Positions 15,964 through 23,976 of a stretch of DNA of 64,000 bases are shown here, piece by piece. The position numbers and the translations under genes are program-made. The stretch is from Streptomyces filamentosus. GTDB taxonomy: Bacteria > Actinomycetota > Actinomycetes > Streptomycetales > Streptomycetaceae. Location of the stretch: positions 958,501 to 1,022,500 of the forward strand of contig NZ_BNBE01000003.1 of assembly GCF_014654895.1 (NCBI RefSeq), written 5' to 3'. How positions within the stretch are numbered: position 1 is the stretch's first letter; every line of letters begins with the position of its first letter. The notes beneath the pieces were generated by a model, which ran no database searches, had not been told where the DNA came from, and was given only the letters and a program-made list of their open reading frames with translations.

Positions 15964-16006
15964 GCTGCATCGGGGAGAAGACGACGTGAGCGGCATCGGG
16001 GAGAAG
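15958..16006 (+). repeat. 26-bp tandem duplication at the acyltransferase start
   Basis: The sequence ACGTGAGCKGCATCGGGGAGAAG appears at 15958-15980 and 15984-16006 (offset 26 bp, one mismatch). Copy 1 has a GTG (15960) overlapping the pgsA stop and encodes only VSCIGEKTT before a TGA at 15987. Copy 2 holds the working GTG (15986). The GGGGAG of copy 1 now acts as its Shine-Dalgarno. Confidence 0.8.
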
Positions 16007-16891
16007 CTGTCGGGCGGGCTGTACGGGCTCGGCTGGGCGACGGTCAAGAAGCTGCCGGAACCGGTGGCGAAGGCCCTCGGCCGGAAGATCGCCGACATCG
16101 CGTGGAAGAAGCGCGGCAAGGGCGTGCTGCGCCTGGAGTCCAACCTCGCGCGCGTGGTGCCCGACGCCACGCCCGAGCGGCTCGCCGAACTGTCGAAGGC
16201 CGGCATGCGCTCGTACATGCGCTACTGGATGGAGTCCTTCCGGCTCCCCGCCTGGAGCCGCGAACGGGCCGCCGGCAGCTTCCAGATCAAGGGCGAGGAC
16301 GTCCTGAAGGACGCCATAGCGTCCGACCGGGGCGTGATCCTCGCCCTGCCCCACATGGCCAACTGGGACCTGGCGGGGGTGTGGGTCACCCGCGCCCTCG
16401 GCACGCCCTTCACCACCGTCGCCGAGCGGCTCAAGCCCGAGTCGCTGTACGACCGCTTCGTCGCCTACCGCGAGTCCCTCGGCATGGAGGTGCTGCCGCA
16501 CACCGGCGGCGCCGCCTTCGGCACCCTCGCGCGCCGGCTGCGCGCCGGCGGCCTGGTCTGCCTCGTCGCCGACCGGGACCTGTCCGCCTCGGGCGTCGAG
16601 GTCTCCTTCTTCGGGGAGGCCGCCCGGATGCCCGCGGGACCGGCCATGCTCGCCCTCCAGACCGGCGCGCTCCTGCTGCCGGTGACCCTCTGGTACGACG
16701 ACACCGACGTCATGAAGGGGGAGGTGCACGCGCCCGTGGAGGTGCCCGGGTCAGGCACCCGGGCCGAGAGGACGTCCCTCATGACACAAGCCCTCGCCGA
16801 CGCCTTCGCCGGGGGCATCGCGGACCACCCGGAGGACTGGCACATGCTCCAGCGCCTGTGGCTGGCCGACCTGGAGGAGCGCACACCGTGA
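15986..16891 (+). CDS. Phosphatidylinositol mannoside acyltransferase (LPLAT family)
   Basis: Peripheral membrane acyltransferase of 301 residues, related to mycobacterial PatA, which acylates a mannose of PIM. The catalytic HX4D motif is H123-MANW-D128 within LPHMANWDLAG. Later conserved blocks include VADRDLSASGVEVSFFGE and the Pro/Gly turn MPAGPAMLALQTGA. GTG 15986 is the start, using GGGGAG in the duplicated copy upstream. It lies between pgsA and the mannosyltransferase and overlaps the latter by 4 nt (GTGA), so PI synthesis, mannosylation and acylation are co-expressed. Confidence 0.9.
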   Translation: MSGIGEKLSGGLYGLGWATVKKLPEPVAKALGRKIADIAWKKRGKGVLRLESNLARVVPDATPERLAELSKAGMRSYMRYWMESFRLPAWSRERAAGSFQIKGEDVLKDAIASDRGVILALPHMANWDLAGVWVTRALGTPFTTVAERLKPESLYDRFVAYRESLGMEVLPHTGGAAFGTLARRLRAGGLVCLVADRDLSASGVEVSFFGEAARMPAGPAMLALQTGALLLPVTLWYDDTDVMKGEVHAPVEVPGSGTRAERTSLMTQALADAFAGGIADHPEDWHMLQRLWLADLEERTP

Positions 16892-18042
16892 AGATCGGGA
16901 TCGTCTGCCCGTACTCCTGGGACGTACCGGGCGGCGTCCAGTTCCACATCCGCGACCTCGCCGAGCACCTGATCCGGCTCGGCCACGAGGTCTCCGTCCT
17001 GGCCCCCGCCGACGACGAGACCCCGCTGCCGCCGTACGTGGTCTCCGCCGGCCGCGCCGTCCCCGTGTCGTACAACGGCTCCGTGGCCCGGCTCAGCTTC
17101 GGCTTCCTGTCCGCCGCGCGCGTGCGGCGCTGGCTGCACGACGGCACCTTCGACGTCGTCCACATCCACGAGCCGACCTCGCCCTCGCTGGGGCTGCTCA
17201 CCTGCTGGGCGGCGCAGGGGCCGATCGTGGCCACCTTCCACACCTCGAACCCGCGCTCGCGGGCGATGATCGCCGCGTACCCGATCCTCCAGCCGGCCCT
17301 GGAGAAGATCAGCGCCCGCATCGCGGTGAGCGAGTACGCGCGCCGGACGCTGGTGGAGCACCTCGGCGGCGACGCCGTCCTCATCCCCAACGGGGTCGAC
17401 GTCGACTTCTTCGCCGGCGCCGAACCGAAGGCGGAGTGGCAGGGCGGGACGCTGGGCTTCATCGGCCGCATCGACGAGCCCCGCAAGGGCCTGCCGGTCC
17501 TGATGAGGGCCCTGCCCCGGATCCTCGCCGAACGGCCGGACACCCGGCTCCTCGTCGCCGGGCGCGGCGACGAGGAGGAGGCGGTGGCCTCCCTGCCGCC
17601 CGAGATGCGCTCCCGGGTGGAGTTCCTCGGCATGGTCAGCGACGAGGACAAGGCGCGGCTGCTGCGCAGCGTCGACGTGTACGTGGCGCCCAACACCGGC
17701 GGCGAGTCCTTCGGCATCATCCTCGTCGAGGCGCTGTCGGCCGGCGCGCCGGTCCTCGCCTCCGACCTGGACGCCTTCGCCCAGGTCCTCGACCAGGGCG
17801 CGGCGGGCGAACTCTTCGCCAACGAGGACGCGGACGCCCTGGCCGACGCGGCGATCCGCCTGCTCGGCGACGAGGCCCGCCGCGCCGAGCTGAGCGCCCG
17901 CGGCTCCGCCCACGTCCGCCGCTTCGACTGGTCCACGGTCGGCGCCGACATCCTGGCGGTCTACGAGACGGTCACGGACGGGGCCGCCGCCGTCGACACG
18001 GACGAGAAGACGGGCGGCCTCCGGGCCCGCCTGGGGCTGTAG
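16888..18042 (+). CDS. pimA: Phosphatidyl-myo-inositol mannosyltransferase, PimA-like (GT4)
   Basis: GT-B glycosyltransferase of 384 residues that would move mannose from GDP-mannose to phosphatidylinositol at the inner membrane face. The N-terminal Rossmann domain has the acceptor-site motif PGGVQFHIRDLAEHL. The C-terminal domain has GFIGRIDEPRKG and the GT4 EX7E motif in GGESFGIILVEALSAG. The start is GTG 16888, overlapping the previous TGA. Mycobacterial PimA is essential; in Streptomyces PIM is made in smaller amount. The gene is followed by a 349-bp region containing 48-bp repeats. Confidence 0.9.
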   Translation: MKIGIVCPYSWDVPGGVQFHIRDLAEHLIRLGHEVSVLAPADDETPLPPYVVSAGRAVPVSYNGSVARLSFGFLSAARVRRWLHDGTFDVVHIHEPTSPSLGLLTCWAAQGPIVATFHTSNPRSRAMIAAYPILQPALEKISARIAVSEYARRTLVEHLGGDAVLIPNGVDVDFFAGAEPKAEWQGGTLGFIGRIDEPRKGLPVLMRALPRILAERPDTRLLVAGRGDEEEAVASLPPEMRSRVEFLGMVSDEDKARLLRSVDVYVAPNTGGESFGIILVEALSAGAPVLASDLDAFAQVLDQGAAGELFANEDADALADAAIRLLGDEARRAELSARGSAHVRRFDWSTVGADILAVYETVTDGAAAVDTDEKTGGLRARLGL

Positions 18043-18180
18043 GACCCGTCGTCCCTGTGCCCGGGCTTTCCGGGCCCGGGCCCGCACCCGGTGCGCGAGG
18101 CACTTGGGGTGCGGGCCCAGGCCCGGAAGCGGAGGCACCCGCGAAGGGTGCCGTTCCGTCGTGCCCACCCGTTCCGACCC

Positions 18181-18317
18181 GGCGGAGCGCCCGCCCGCGA
18201 CGGGACGGCGGCGGCACCGCCCAGCACCGGCGGAGCGCCCGCCCGCGACGGGACGGCGGCGGCACCGCCCAGCACCGGCGGAGCGCCCGCCCGCGACGGG
18301 ACGGCGGCGGCAGCGCC
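18181..18317. repeat. 48-bp tandem repeat array, 2.9 copies
   Basis: A 48-bp unit beginning GGCGGAGCGCCCGCCCG is repeated perfectly at 18181-18228 and 18229-18276, with a third partial copy (41 bp, one mismatch) to 18317. The array fills much of the 349-bp gap (18043-18391) between the mannosyltransferase and the LemA-like gene. As 48 is a multiple of three, frames stay open across it, giving artefactual Pro/Arg repeats. No promoter is obvious in the rest of the gap. Confidence 0.85.
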
Positions 18318-18391
18318 GCGCCCCGTCCCGTTCGCCCGCGACCGCGCCCTTCGGGAGGGCGCCTCCCCCCGCCCGGGTAGCCTGTGCGCCC

Positions 18392-18934
18392 GTGACCGAA
18401 ACCCTGATCTGGACCGTCGTCGCGCTGATCCTCATCGGCGTCTACCTCAGCTGGACTGCCGGACGGCTCGACCGGCTGCACACCCGCATCGACGCCGCCC
18501 GCGCCGCGCTCGACGCCCAGCTGCTGCGGCGGGCCTCGGTCACCCAGGAGCTGGCCACCTCCGGCGTCCTCGACCCGGCCGCCTCGATCGTCCTGTACGA
18601 GGCCGCCCACGCGGCCCGGCAGGCCGAGGAGGACCACCGGGAGGTCGCGGAGAGCGAGCTGAGCCAGGCCCTGCGCGCGGTCTTCGGCGAACCGGAGCAG
18701 GTGGAGCTCGTACGGGAGGCGCCCGGCGGCGAGGAGGCCGCGGGGGAGCTCGCCGCCGCCGTCCGCCGCGTACCGATGGCCCGCCGCTTCCACAACGACG
18801 CCGTCCGCGCGGCACGCGCCCTGCGCCGGCACCGCAAGGTCCGCTGGTTCCGGCTCGCGGGCCACGCGCCCTTCCCGATGGCCTTCGAAATGGACGACGA
18901 ACCCCCGGTGGCCCTGGCGGATCGCCCGTCCTGA
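18392..18934 (+). CDS. LemA-like membrane-anchored helical protein
   Basis: Protein of 180 residues with an N-terminal membrane segment (TLIWTVVALILIGVYLSW, about 3-20) followed by long helices. The line-up RLDRLHTRIDAARAALDAQLLRRASV then ARRFHNDAVRAARALRRH and a terminal AGHAPFPMAFEMDDE mirrors LemA proteins (RVDxAWAQIDVQLKRRADL ... ARRxYNDAV ... FxF...PYFE), so I infer a distant LemA-type fold exposed on the outside or inside face. Its function is unknown. GTG 18392 (VTETLIWTVV) is the start because the frame upstream runs into the 48-bp repeats. It precedes pdxS by 134 bp. Confidence 0.65.
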   Translation: MTETLIWTVVALILIGVYLSWTAGRLDRLHTRIDAARAALDAQLLRRASVTQELATSGVLDPAASIVLYEAAHAARQAEEDHREVAESELSQALRAVFGEPEQVELVREAPGGEEAAGELAAAVRRVPMARRFHNDAVRAARALRRHRKVRWFRLAGHAPFPMAFEMDDEPPVALADRPS

Positions 18935-19068
18935 CGGACTGTGGCCTCGGATTCCGTCGAAAAGGATCCACGTCCTGCGCATTGGCCCTTGATGTGGACC
19001 GCTCGCGGATTGTTTCCTCGCTCTAGTCGTCAACGTCCCGTTGAACCCGTGTCACGAGTGAGGTTCCC

Positions 19069-19977
19069 GTGTCCAGCTCCACCACCCCCCAGTCCCCCGA
19101 GACCGGCACCGCCCGCGTGAAGCGCGGCATGGCCGAGCAGCTCAAGGGCGGCGTGATCATGGACGTGGTCAACGCCGAGCAGGCGAAGATCGCCGAGGAC
19201 GCCGGCGCCGTCGCCGTCATGGCCCTGGAGCGGGTCCCCGCGGACATCCGCAAGGACGGCGGCGTGGCCCGGATGTCCGACCCGAACATGATCGAGGAGA
19301 TCATCGGCGCGGTCTCCATCCCCGTGATGGCCAAGTCCCGCATCGGCCACTTCGTCGAGGCCCAGGTCCTCCAGTCCCTCGGCGTCGACTACATCGACGA
19401 GTCCGAGGTCCTCACCCCGGCCGACGAGGTCAACCACTCCGACAAGTGGGCCTTCACCACCCCCTTCGTCTGTGGCGCCACCAACCTGGGCGAGGCCCTG
19501 CGCCGCATCGCCGAGGGCGCGGCCATGATCCGCTCCAAGGGCGAGGCCGGCACCGGCAACGTCGTCGAGGCCGTCCGCCACCTGCGCCAGATCAAGAACG
19601 AGATCGCCAAGCTGCGCGGCTTCGACAACAACGAGCTCTTCGCCGCCGCCAAGGAGCTGCGCGCCCCGTACGAGCTCGTCAAGGAGGTCGCCGAGCTCGG
19701 GAAGCTCCCCGTCGTCCTCTTCTCCGCCGGTGGCGTCGCCACCCCCGCCGACGCCGCGCTGATGCGCCAGCTCGGTGCCGAGGGCGTCTTCGTCGGCTCC
19801 GGCATCTTCAAGTCCGGCGACCCGGCCAAGCGCGCCGCCGCCATCGTGAAGGCCACCACCTTCTACGACGACCCGAAGGTCATCGCGGACGCCTCCCGCA
19901 ACCTCGGCGAGGCCATGGTCGGCATCAACTGCGACACCCTCCCCGAGTCCGAGCGCTACGCCAACCGGGGCTGGTAA
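19069..19977 (+). CDS. pdxS: Pyridoxal 5'-phosphate synthase, synthase (lyase) subunit
   Basis: TIM-barrel enzyme of 302 residues that makes PLP from ribose 5-phosphate, glyceraldehyde 3-phosphate and ammonia, in a 24-mer complex with PdxT. Typical PdxS blocks are present: GGVIMDVVNAEQAKIAEDAGAVAVMALERVPADIR, IPVMAKSRIGHFVEAQ (catalytic Lys), the second catalytic-Lys region AMIRSKGEAGTGNVVEAVRH, and the phosphate loop FSAGGVATPADAALMRQLG. GTG 19069 has GAGGTTCCC upstream. The PdxT gene follows after 6 nt. I see no MocR/PdxR-type regulator nearby. Confidence 0.97.
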   Translation: MSSSTTPQSPETGTARVKRGMAEQLKGGVIMDVVNAEQAKIAEDAGAVAVMALERVPADIRKDGGVARMSDPNMIEEIIGAVSIPVMAKSRIGHFVEAQVLQSLGVDYIDESEVLTPADEVNHSDKWAFTTPFVCGATNLGEALRRIAEGAAMIRSKGEAGTGNVVEAVRHLRQIKNEIAKLRGFDNNELFAAAKELRAPYELVKEVAELGKLPVVLFSAGGVATPADAALMRQLGAEGVFVGSGIFKSGDPAKRAAAIVKATTFYDDPKVIADASRNLGEAMVGINCDTLPESERYANRGW

Positions 19978-19983
19978 GCACCG

Positions 19984-20574
19984 ATGAGCAGCACCCCCGT
20001 GATCGGTGTCCTGGCCCTCCAGGGCGACGTCCGGGAGCACCTGATCGCCCTGGCCGCGGCGGACGCCGTGGCCAGGCCGGTCCGGCGCCCCGAAGAGCTC
20101 GCCGAGGTCGACGGCCTGGTCCTCCCCGGCGGCGAGTCCACCACCATCTCCAAGCTGGCCGTCCTCTTCGGCCTCATGGAGCCGGTCCGCGAGCGGATCG
20201 CCGCGGGCATGCCGGTGTACGGCACCTGCGCCGGCCTGATCATGCTCGCCGACAAGATCCTCGACCCGCGCTCGGGCCAGGAGACCTTCGGCGGCATCGA
20301 CATGATCGTCCGCCGCAACGCCTTCGGACGGCAGAACGAGTCCTTCGAGGCCGGAGTCACCGTCGAGGGAATAGCCACCCCCGTCGAGGGCGTCTTCATC
20401 CGCGCCCCCTGGGTGGAGTCCGTCGGCGCCGGGGTCGAGGTGCTCGCCGAGCACGAGGGCCACATCGTCGCCGTGCGCCAGGGCAAGGTCCTCGCGACCT
20501 CCTTCCACCCCGAGCTCACCGGCGACCACCGCATCCACGAGCTCTTCGTGGACATGGTGCGCGCGGAACGGTGA
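19984..20574 (+). CDS. pdxT: Pyridoxal 5'-phosphate synthase, glutaminase subunit
   Basis: Class I glutamine amidotransferase of 196 residues supplying ammonia to PdxS. It shows LQGDVREH, the GGESTT motif, the nucleophile in GTCAGLIML, and the His-Glu pair in FHPELTGD, so the catalytic triad is complete. It starts at ATG 19984 immediately after pdxS and is translated with it. It ends 63 nt before yebC, whose TAGGAT at 20586-20591 suggests an additional promoter there. Confidence 0.96.
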   Translation: MSSTPVIGVLALQGDVREHLIALAAADAVARPVRRPEELAEVDGLVLPGGESTTISKLAVLFGLMEPVRERIAAGMPVYGTCAGLIMLADKILDPRSGQETFGGIDMIVRRNAFGRQNESFEAGVTVEGIATPVEGVFIRAPWVESVGAGVEVLAEHEGHIVAVRQGKVLATSFHPELTGDHRIHELFVDMVRAER

Positions 20575-20637
20575 CGTGATCCCGGTAGGATCTCTGGGGT
20601 TCGTTCAAGAAGTGGGTTACGCGAAGGAGACAGGCAG

Positions 20638-21390
20638 ATGTCCGGCCACTCTAAATGGGCTACGACGAAGCACAAGAAGGCCGTGATCGATGCCAAGCGC
20701 GGCAAGCTCTTCGCGAAGCTGATCAAGAACATCGAGGTCGCGGCCCGCACCGGCGGCGCCGACCTCGACGGCAACCCGACCCTCTTCGACGCCGTCCAGA
20801 AGGCGAAGAAGCAGTCGGTCCCGAACAAGAACATCGACTCCGCGCTCAAGCGCGGTGCGGGTCTCGAGGCCGGCGGCGCCGACTACGAGACGATCATGTA
20901 CGAGGGCTACGGCCCGAACGGCGTCGCCGTGCTCATCGAGTGCCTCACCGACAACCGCAACCGCGCGGCCTCGGACGTGCGCGTCGCCATGACCCGCAAC
21001 GGCGGCTCGATGGCCGACCCGGGCTCCGTCTCGTACCTGTTCAACCGCAAGGGCGTCGTCGTGCTCCCCAAGGGCGAGCGGACCGAGGACGACGTCCTGG
21101 AGGTCGTGCTCGACGCGGGCGCCGAGGAGGTCAACGACCTCGGCGAGTCCTTCGAGGTCATCAGCGAGGCCACCGACCTGGTCGCGGTCCGCACCGCCCT
21201 CCAGGAGGCCGGCTTCGACTACGACTCGGCCGAGTCCAGCTTCGTCCCGACCATGCAGGTCGAGCTCGACGAAGAGGGCGCGCGCAAGATCTTCAAGCTG
21301 ATCGACGCGCTGGAGGACAGCGACGACGTGCAGAACGTCTTCGCCAACTTCGACGTCAGCGACGAGGTCATGGCGAAGGTCGACGCCTGA
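20638..21390 (+). CDS. yebC: YebC/PmpR-family (TACO1-like) protein
   Basis: Cytoplasmic protein of 250 residues beginning with the family hallmark MSGHSKWATTKHKKAVIDAKRGKLFAKLIKNIEVAART and continuing through the three-domain YebC fold (GYGPNGVAVLIECLTDNRNRAASDVR, GSVSYLFNRKG, FVPTMQVELDEEGARKIFKLIDALED). The family is annotated as transcriptional regulators, but members also help ribosomes through polyproline stretches, which may be relevant in this Pro-rich proteome that also encodes EF-P. GAAGGAGA precedes ATG 20638. It ends at a strong terminator that separates it from ruvC. Confidence 0.95.
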   Translation: MSGHSKWATTKHKKAVIDAKRGKLFAKLIKNIEVAARTGGADLDGNPTLFDAVQKAKKQSVPNKNIDSALKRGAGLEAGGADYETIMYEGYGPNGVAVLIECLTDNRNRAASDVRVAMTRNGGSMADPGSVSYLFNRKGVVVLPKGERTEDDVLEVVLDAGAEEVNDLGESFEVISEATDLVAVRTALQEAGFDYDSAESSFVPTMQVELDEEGARKIFKLIDALEDSDDVQNVFANFDVSDEVMAKVDA

Positions 21391-21404
21391 GCGGCACCTT
21401 CTCG

Positions 21405-21444
21405 GCAGCGGGCCGGCGGGGACACACCCCCGCCGGCCCGCTGC
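21405..21444 (+). terminator. yebC terminator
   Basis: Perfect 17-bp stem (21405-21421 with 21428-21444), loop ACACAC, directly followed by the ruvC promoter. Confidence 0.85.
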
Positions 21445-21445
21445 G

Positions 21446-21468
21446 TTGTCAGTGGCAGCCGATAGCCT
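21446..21468 (+). promoter_or_regulatory. RecA-independent DNA-damage (PafBC-type) promoter of ruvC
   Basis: TTGTCAGTG (21446-21454), exactly 8 bp, TAGCCT (21463-21468). This is an exact match to the mycobacterial RecA-NDp consensus TTGTCRGTG-N8-TAnnnT recognised with the help of PafBC. It begins 2 bp after the yebC terminator and is 31 bp from the ruvC GTG. Confidence 0.8.
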
Positions 21469-21499
21469 GCACGAATAGCTGATCGAAGGGAGGGGCGGC

Positions 21500-22030
21500 G
21501 TGCGCGTCCTGGGGGTGGACCCGGGTCTCACCCGGTGCGGTGTCGGTGTCGTCGAGGGCGTCGCCGGCCGGCCGCTGACCATGCTCGGCGTCGGCGTGGT
21601 GCGCACCCCGGCGGACGCCGACATCGGCGTCCGGCTGGTCGGCATCGAGCGCGGCATCGAGGAGTGGATCGAGCGCTTCCAGCCCGAACTGGTCGCCGTG
21701 GAGCGGGTGTTCAGCCAGCACAACGTCCGGACGGTGATGGGCACCGCCCAGGCCAGTGCCGTCGCCATGCTCTGCGCCTCCCGGCGCGGCATCCCCGTCG
21801 CCCTGCACACCCCCAGCGAGGTCAAGGCCGCCGTCACCGGCTCCGGCCGCGCCGACAAGGCCCAGGTCGGCGCCATGGTCACCCGGCTGCTGCGGCTCTC
21901 CGCCCCGCCCAAGCCCGCCGACGCCGCCGACGCGCTCGCCCTGGCCATCTGCCACATCTGGCGGGCCCCCGCCCAGACCCGCCTCCAGCAGGCCGTCGCC
22001 CTGCACACCTCGAAAGGCCGCACGCCATGA
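21500..22030 (+). CDS. ruvC: Holliday junction endonuclease RuvC
   Basis: Resolvase of 176 residues that nicks the two like-polarity strands of Holliday junctions with RuvAB. It begins VRVLGVDPGLTRCGVGVV (catalytic Asp at position 7) and has the acidic residues in AVERVFSQHNVRTVMGTAQASAVAM and KPADAADALALAICH, so the active site is complete. GTG 21500 has GGGAGGGGC upstream. It overlaps ruvA by 4 nt (ATGA). It is preceded by a PafBC-type promoter, so the ruvCAB operon is probably damage-induced without LexA; no SOS box is visible. Confidence 0.97.
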   Translation: MRVLGVDPGLTRCGVGVVEGVAGRPLTMLGVGVVRTPADADIGVRLVGIERGIEEWIERFQPELVAVERVFSQHNVRTVMGTAQASAVAMLCASRRGIPVALHTPSEVKAAVTGSGRADKAQVGAMVTRLLRLSAPPKPADAADALALAICHIWRAPAQTRLQQAVALHTSKGRTP

Positions 22031-22659
22031 TCGCCTTCGTCAGCGGCCCGGTCGCCGCCCTCGCCCCCACCACCGCCGTCGTCGAGGTCGGCGGCGTCGG
22101 CATGGCCGTCCACTGCACCCCGAACACCATCGCCGGCCTCCGCGTCGGCGAGCACGCCCGGCTCGCCACCTCCCTCGTCGTCCGGGAGGACTCGCTCACC
22201 CTGTACGGCTTCGCCGACGACGACGAGCGCCAGGTCTTCGAGCTGCTCCAGACCGCCAGCGGCGTCGGCCCCCGGCTGGCCCAGGCCATGCTCGGCGTCC
22301 ACAGCCCCGACGCGCTGCGCCTCGCGGTCTCCACCGGCGACGAGAAGGCGCTCACCGCCGTGCCCGGCATCGGCAAGAAGGGCGCCCAGAAGCTGCTCCT
22401 GGAGCTGAAGGACAAGCTCGGCAGCCCGCTCGGCAGCAGCGGTCTCGTCGGCCAGCAGCGCGCCGTCGCCGCGGGCCCCGCTCCCTGGACCGAGCAGCTC
22501 GCCGCCGCCCTCGTCGGCCTCGGCTACGCGAGCCGCGAGGCCGAGGAGGCCGTCGCCGCCGTCACCCCGCAGGCCGAGGCCGCGCTCGCCGAGACCGGCT
22601 CCGCCCCCGTGCCCCAGCTGCTGCGCGCCGCCCTCCAGACGCTCAACCGAGCCCGCTGA
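22027..22659 (+). CDS. ruvA: Holliday junction helicase subunit RuvA
   Basis: Junction-binding subunit of 210 residues: N-terminal OB domain (MIAFVSGPVAALAPTTAVVEVGGVGMAVHC), central helix-hairpin-helix pairs (LLQTASGVGPRLAQAML and LTAVPGIGKKGAQKLLLEL), then a flexible linker and the C-terminal RuvB-binding domain (AALVGLGYASREAEEAVAAV). The length is slightly above the typical 200 because of the linker. ATG 22027 overlaps the ruvC stop; ruvB follows after 38 nt. Confidence 0.97.
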   Translation: MIAFVSGPVAALAPTTAVVEVGGVGMAVHCTPNTIAGLRVGEHARLATSLVVREDSLTLYGFADDDERQVFELLQTASGVGPRLAQAMLGVHSPDALRLAVSTGDEKALTAVPGIGKKGAQKLLLELKDKLGSPLGSSGLVGQQRAVAAGPAPWTEQLAAALVGLGYASREAEEAVAAVTPQAEAALAETGSAPVPQLLRAALQTLNRAR

Positions 22660-22697
22660 CCGCCCGCAGCCCCTCCCGTACGAAGGAAGACACCACC

Positions 22698-23789
22698 GTG
22701 AACTGGGACGACGAGACGGCATCCGCCCCCGAGGAGCGGATCGTCGGCGCCGCCGCCGAGGGCGACGACCAGGCCGTCGAGGCGGCCCTGCGCCCCAAGG
22801 ACCTCGGCGAGTTCATCGGCCAGGAGAAGGTCCGCCAGCAGCTCGACCTCGTCCTCAAGGCCGCCCGCCAGCGCGGCGCCACCGCCGACCACGTGCTGCT
22901 CTCCGGCGCCCCCGGCCTCGGCAAGACCACCCTGTCGATGATCATCGCCGCGGAGATGAACGCACCGATCAGGATCACCTCGGGCCCCGCCATCCAGCAC
23001 GCCGGAGACCTCGCCGCGATCCTCTCCTCCCTCCAGGAGGGCGAGATCCTCTTCCTCGACGAGATCCACCGCATGTCCCGGCCCGCCGAGGAGATGCTCT
23101 ACATGGCGATGGAGGACTTCCGCGTCGACGTCATCGTCGGCAAGGGCCCCGGTGCCACCGCCATCCCCCTCGACCTGCCGCCCTTCACCCTGGTCGGCGC
23201 CACCACCCGGGCCGGTCTGCTGCCGCCCCCGCTGCGCGACCGCTTCGGCTTCACCGCCCACATGGAGTTCTACGAGCCGCACGAGCTGGAGCGGGTCGTG
23301 GTCCGCTCGGCCGGCCTCCTCGACGTGGCCATCGACCCGGCCGGCGCCGCCGAGATCGCCGGCCGCTCCCGGGGCACCCCCCGCATCGCCAACCGCCTGC
23401 TGCGCCGCGTCCGCGACTACGCCCAGGTGAAGGCCGACGGAGTGATCACCCGCGAGATCGCCGGCGCCGCCCTCGGCGTGTACGAGGTGGACAGCCGCGG
23501 CCTCGACCGCCTCGACCGGGCCGTCCTGGAGGCCCTGCTGAAGCTCTTCGGCGGCGGCCCCGTCGGCCTGTCCACCCTCGCCGTCGCCGTGGGGGAGGAG
23601 CGCGAGACCGTCGAGGAGGTCGCCGAGCCCTTCCTCGTACGGGAGGGACTGCTGGCCCGCACCCCGCGCGGCCGGGTCGCCACGCCGGCGGCCTGGACCC
23701 ACCTCGGACTGGTTCCGCCGCAGGCAGCGGGCCCGGCGGGCGGCTCCGGAGGGGCGGGATCCGGACAACAGGGGCTCTTCGGCTCCTGA
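22698..23789 (+). CDS. ruvB: Holliday junction branch-migration ATPase RuvB
   Basis: AAA+ motor of 363 residues that drives branch migration on RuvA-bound junctions. It shows Walker A GAPGLGKTT, Walker B LFLDEIHRM, sensor 1 VGATTRAG, the arginine-finger region PLRDRFGF and a C-terminal winged helix (LVREGLLARTPRGRVATPAAWTHLGL). The N-terminus before the conserved LRPKDLGEFIGQEKV is about 30 residues, acidic and variable. GTG 22698 follows GAAGGAAGA. A modest hairpin (arms 23768-23775 and 23791-23798) overlaps the stop. Confidence 0.97.
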   Translation: MNWDDETASAPEERIVGAAAEGDDQAVEAALRPKDLGEFIGQEKVRQQLDLVLKAARQRGATADHVLLSGAPGLGKTTLSMIIAAEMNAPIRITSGPAIQHAGDLAAILSSLQEGEILFLDEIHRMSRPAEEMLYMAMEDFRVDVIVGKGPGATAIPLDLPPFTLVGATTRAGLLPPPLRDRFGFTAHMEFYEPHELERVVVRSAGLLDVAIDPAGAAEIAGRSRGTPRIANRLLRRVRDYAQVKADGVITREIAGAALGVYEVDSRGLDRLDRAVLEALLKLFGGGPVGLSTLAVAVGEERETVEEVAEPFLVREGLLARTPRGRVATPAAWTHLGLVPPQAAGPAGGSGGAGSGQQGLFGS

Positions 23790-23858
23790 GGCCCCTGTGA
23801 CGGGTGGGTGACGGCGCGGAGTCTCGCCCGACGAGGAACCACGGTGCCATGCTGGGCG

Positions 23859-23888
23859 TTGTTCCATCGATGCGGACTCGCCTAGACT
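23859..23888 (+). promoter_or_regulatory. Candidate vegetative promoter for yajC-secDF
   Basis: TTGTTC (23859-23864), 18-bp spacer, TAGACT (23883-23888), matching the HrdB-type pattern TTGACN / TAgrrT. It is about 90 bp before the yajC start in an otherwise gene-free 187 bp. Confidence 0.5.
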
Positions 23889-23976
23889 CCGCCGATGCCG
23901 CCCTTTCTGGTCGGCGTGCCCACCCCCGAAGATCAGGCCGCGGGTTCTCCGTGACCGTGCGAAGGATTTCCGTCCC

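Noticed and set aside
18104..18391. N-terminal extension of the LemA-like gene through the 48-bp repeats
   Set aside because: It is Pro/Arg repeat peptide forced open by a repeat length divisible by three; the membrane helix begins right after GTG 18392.
23768..23798. Strong terminator at the end of ruvB
   Set aside because: Only an 8-bp stem with a long loop that overlaps the stop codon; left as a weak possibility in the ruvB entry.
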